The notes under the pieces were generated by a model. It was given only the letters and a program-made list of their open reading frames with translations, made no database searches and had not been told where the DNA came from. The position numbers were made by a program, and so were the translations under genes. Source: [Clostridium] polysaccharolyticum (GTDB lineage Bacteria; Bacillota; Clostridia; Lachnospirales; Lachnospiraceae). Taken from it: 64,000 nucleotides of DNA. Numbering within the stretch: the first letter of the stretch is position 1; each line of letters begins with the position of its first letter. Shown piece after piece: positions 63,250-64,000 of this stretch. The stretch lies in assembly GCF_900111595.1 (NCBI RefSeq), contig NZ_FOHN01000001.1, forward strand, positions 87,926-151,925, given 5' to 3'.

Positions 63250-63372
63250 ACTACTTACCAACCATTTGCAAATAGGTATCTGGTTCAACTAGTTAAAGCC
63301 GTATATCCCAATATAAAAGCAGGACAGCTTTGTAGACAAAAAGAAGGACAGTTTAGTTGGCATCATAGTTGA
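63250..63372 (+). pseudogene. Possible short coding remnant without start codon
   Basis: An open frame with no conventional start reads YLVQLVKAVYPNIKAGQLCR then QKEGQFSWHHS and stops. Composition looks protein-like and an ATG (63246) one frame away begins MNYLPTICK, so a small gene with a frameshift is possible. I do not recognise a family, and it may be chance. Confidence 0.25.
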
Positions 63373-63394
63373 CAGTTGATATTGCTAGAATAAG

Positions 63395-63438
63395 CTGGAT
63401 ATCTTGTGCAATTGTGGGAGGAGACGCAAGATATCCAG
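63395..63438 (+). other. Strong hairpin with GGAGGAG in its loop
   Basis: CTGGATATCTTG (63395-63406) is perfectly complementary to CAAGATATCCAG (63427-63438), with two further weaker pairs. The loop CAATTGTGGGAGGAGA contains two GGA motifs. No T-run follows. It might be an RNA element (Shine-Dalgarno-like or CsrA-type GGA display) or a DNA palindrome. No gene covers it. Confidence 0.6.
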
Positions 63439-63488
63439 ATTTAATACGGTAAAGTGGAAAGTGAAGAATAGAATGTGAGAGTGATACC

Positions 63489-63683
63489 ATGGGAAAAAAG
63501 AGAAACTTAACAGAATATGGGAAAAAGGTAAAGCATAAATTAGTTGAATTGAATATGACACAGGTAGAATTGGCTGAAATCATAGGTACATCCGAACAGT
63601 ATCTTGGAAAAATTCTATTTGGTGAACGTTCAGGAGGGAAGTATGTAGAAGAAATCAATCTGCTTCTTGGTTTAATGTTGTAG
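63489..63683 (+). CDS. Small XRE-family helix-turn-helix protein
   Basis: 64 residues. A single Cro/C1-type HTH: LNMTQVELAEIIGTSEQYLG, then KILFGERSGGKYVEEIN. Short basic N-terminus (MGKKRNLTEYGKKVKHKL). Such stand-alone HTH proteins occur in phage and other mobile DNA and next to CRISPR or toxin loci, and act as local repressors. The RBS is weak. It lies between a noncoding hairpin region and the presumed CRISPR leader, so it is likely an accessory gene. Confidence 0.7.
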   Translation: MGKKRNLTEYGKKVKHKLVELNMTQVELAEIIGTSEQYLGKILFGERSGGKYVEEINLLLGLML

Positions 63684-63737
63684 CAGGCAGAGTGTGTGGG
63701 AAATTTTTTAGAAAGTGCAACGGATGGGGGATTTGTA

Positions 63738-63963
63738 TTGAAATGTAATGAAATCTCTGGTAAAATGTAAAAAGAAAACGGTGAAAAACAAAATGGTTTA
63801 TAAAACTGAATTATGAAGAATATTCCATTTTTGCCCCGCATAAGATTACATAAGGGTTTGGGACAGATTTAGGGGTATAAAGGAGGTTTGGAAAACTAAA
63901 TAATGGTTTTGCTCCGCAAACCGTGTTTTGAACCCAGTTATAGCAAGGGTTTTAGAGGACGGG
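63738..63963 (+). promoter_or_regulatory. Presumed CRISPR leader with promoter
   Basis: No gene is seen in 63684-63963. TTGAAA (63738-63743), 17 bases, TAAAAT (63761-63766) form a candidate promoter for pre-crRNA. The rest is AT-rich and ends in GAACCCAGTTATAGCAAGGG and TTTTAGAGG just before the repeat, a leader-like arrangement. Confidence 0.45.
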
Positions 63964-63999
63964 GTTAAGTAATGCAATTCCCCGTGAGGGGACGGAAAC
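63964..63999 (+). CRISPR. Presumed first repeat of a CRISPR array (cut by the window edge)
   Basis: A 36-base unit begins GTTAAGTAATGCAATT, continues CCCCGTGAGGGG (stem with GTGA loop) and ends ACGGAAAC, followed by one more base. The palindromic core and AAAC end are typical of clostridial CRISPR repeats. Only one copy is visible and no cas genes are in the window, so the call depends on the unseen sequence to the right. Confidence 0.55.
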
Positions 64000-64000
64000 G

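Overview
The window comes from the chromosome of a motile, low-GC anaerobic Firmicute, most likely a Lachnospiraceae-type Clostridium. The evidence is the AT-rich coding sequence, strong GGAGG-type ribosome sites, a fla/che operon in the Bacillus/Clostridium order that runs into rpsB-tsf, an early-cobalt (anaerobic) cobalamin pathway, and Agr-type quorum-sensing remnants. The species cannot be named from sequence alone.

Positions 1-28170 hold the main motility operon, all on the plus strand and tightly packed. Order: fliI tail, fliJ, an MgtE_N/YlxF-like gene, fliK, flgD, a small flagellar-operon gene, flgE, flbD, motA, motB, fliL, fliM, fliY, cheY, fliO, fliP, fliQ, fliR, flhB, flhA, flhF, flhG, a PilZ c-di-GMP receptor, cheB, cheA, cheW, cheC, cheD, a small membrane protein, sigD, a FapA/DUF342 protein, a small unknown, a SwrB-like protein and a MltG-like membrane protein. 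These encode the rod/hook assembly machinery, stator, switch, flagellar export gate, chemotaxis core and the flagellar sigma factor. A good vegetative promoter precedes fliM. Another precedes rpsB-tsf (28319-30044), and a strong terminator follows tsf.

Positions 30200-47450 hold small housekeeping and surface units. These are an MBL-fold protein with a Nudix hydrolase, then a partial polysaccharide set (Wzz-like, BY-kinase-like, WbpM-like dehydratase, VanZ-like, Glf). A convergent EAL phosphodiesterase and a K+ channel follow. Next is a Fur-box-controlled FecBCDE-type iron uptake operon. It is followed by pepT, behind a structured leader that appears to sequester its ribosome site, then nudC and an aldo/keto reductase.

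Positions 47538-58426 hold the anaerobic corrin-ring genes. cobK/cbiJ and cbiG are on the minus strand, divergent from cbiK-cbiD-cbiL-cbiF-cbiH-cbiET-cbiA-cobQ-cbiC on the plus strand. Together they cover sirohydrochlorin to cobyric acid. The late genes (cbiB, cobU, cobS, cobT) are not in the window. The leaders on both sides are too short for a cobalamin riboswitch.

Positions 58440-64000 are accessory. They hold an exported YD-repeat-like/SleB-type cell-wall hydrolase and an RCC1-like lipoprotein. Then comes a decayed Agr locus: a deleted and frameshifted agrC, an intact LytTR response regulator and an out-of-frame AgrD-like peptide, with no agrB. A largely noncoding stretch with strong hairpins and a tiny XRE regulator follow. 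The last 36 bases look like the first repeat of a CRISPR array whose body lies beyond the window.
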